Below are positions 41,960 through 42,081 of a DNA stretch of 42,081 bases, piece after piece (within the stretch, counting starts at the first letter, position 1; each line of letters opens with the position of its first letter). The position numbers and the translations under genes are program-made. The stretch lies in NCBI RefSeq assembly GCF_014643455.1, contig NZ_BMJM01000016.1:1-42081 (forward strand), written 5' to 3'. This DNA is from Sandarakinorhabdus glacialis (lineage in GTDB: Bacteria > Pseudomonadota > Alphaproteobacteria > Sphingomonadales > Sphingomonadaceae). A model generated the notes under the pieces. That model saw nothing but the letters and a program-made list of their open reading frames with translations. It did not search any database and was not told where the DNA came from.

Positions 41960-42081
41960 TCATAACCACCACATGGTGGCGGCGGCGAGGTGGATGTTGC
42001 CGAGGAAGTTGGCGGCGAGTTTATCGTAGCGGGTGGCGAGGCGACGGCAGTCTTTGAGGCGGCAGAACATGCGCTCGATGG
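41960..42081 (-). mobile_element. IS5-family transposase, C-terminal fragment at the window edge
   Basis: The minus-strand frame reads IERMFCRLKDCRRLATRYD, then KLAANFLGNIHLAAATMWWL and a stop at 41960-41962. IERxFxRLKxxRRxATRYDKLAxNFL is the diagnostic C-terminal signature of IS5-family (IS427-type) transposases. The element's end should lie between here and the pseudogene stop at 41892; a CTAG at 41947-41950 next to GGCCGAGACTC may be the junction, but the other end is outside the window so the inverted repeat cannot be checked. Confidence 0.88.

Noticed and set aside
1-42081. CRISPR arrays, rRNA genes, riboswitches
   Set aside because: No regularly spaced short repeats, no rRNA sequence, and no riboswitch consensus were recognised anywhere in the window.

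Overview
The window looks like chromosome from an alphaproteobacterium, most probably a sphingomonad (Sphingomonadales). The basis is high GC with strong third-position bias, an NAD-specific glutamate dehydrogenase of about 1,600 residues, an nth/DUF2244 divergent pair, a DUF6491-like lipoprotein, and AlpA/integrase islands of the kind found in this order. No rRNA gene is present, so the genus cannot be fixed from the sequence.

Layout. (1) 1-3733 is foreign-looking DNA: a broken IS3-family transposase, one small unknown gene, and a minus-strand module made of an AlpA-type regulator, a PC4/YdbC-like ssDNA-binding protein and an HUH-like Rep protein, then a helix-turn-helix protein. It abuts tRNA-Arg(CCG). 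(2) 3734-9725 is ordinary chromosome: lipoproteins, endonuclease III (nth), DUF2244, dapB, a sirtuin (cobB) and an MFS transporter. (3) 9726-20654 is a 10.9-kb genomic island in the 3' end of tRNA-Leu(CAG). It is bounded by a 17-bp direct repeat and carries its own P4-type integrase. Its cargo is a type III-like restriction-modification pair, a degenerate zinc-ribbon-type protein, a lipoprotein, a phosphatase/ADP-ribosylglycohydrolase fusion, and a second AlpA plus HUH module. (4) 20719-37401 is chromosome: an NDUFA9-like protein, uppP, glutamate synthase (gltD, a DUF2059 gene, gltB), a glutathione transferase, a DSD1/D-threonine aldolase family enzyme and NAD-glutamate dehydrogenase. (5) 37402-42081 begins with tRNA-Thr(CGT), followed by a terminator, a degenerate copy of the tRNA 3' end, a small orphan gene, a frameshifted Mrr-nuclease/NACHT-like NTPase (Avs-like), and the end of an IS5-family transposase at the window edge.

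How the parts relate. The three tRNA genes each border accessory DNA, and two of the three accessory blocks carry defence-type genes. The most unusual feature is the repeated pairing of an AlpA regulator with an HUH-like protein (1210-2641 and 17543-18498). A third copy of the HUH gene's 3' end survives at 15327-15414. That relic and the end of the intact gene form an 88-bp direct repeat (39 bp perfect) that brackets the lipoprotein and phosphatase/ADP-ribosylglycohydrolase cargo, and a 119-bp cruciform-forming sequence lies inside the bracket. This suggests cargo gain through the HUH element itself, separate from the tyrosine-integrase event that placed the whole island. The chromosomal part is dominated by glutamate metabolism: GOGAT (assimilation) and NAD-GDH (catabolism) lie within about 2.5 kb of each other.
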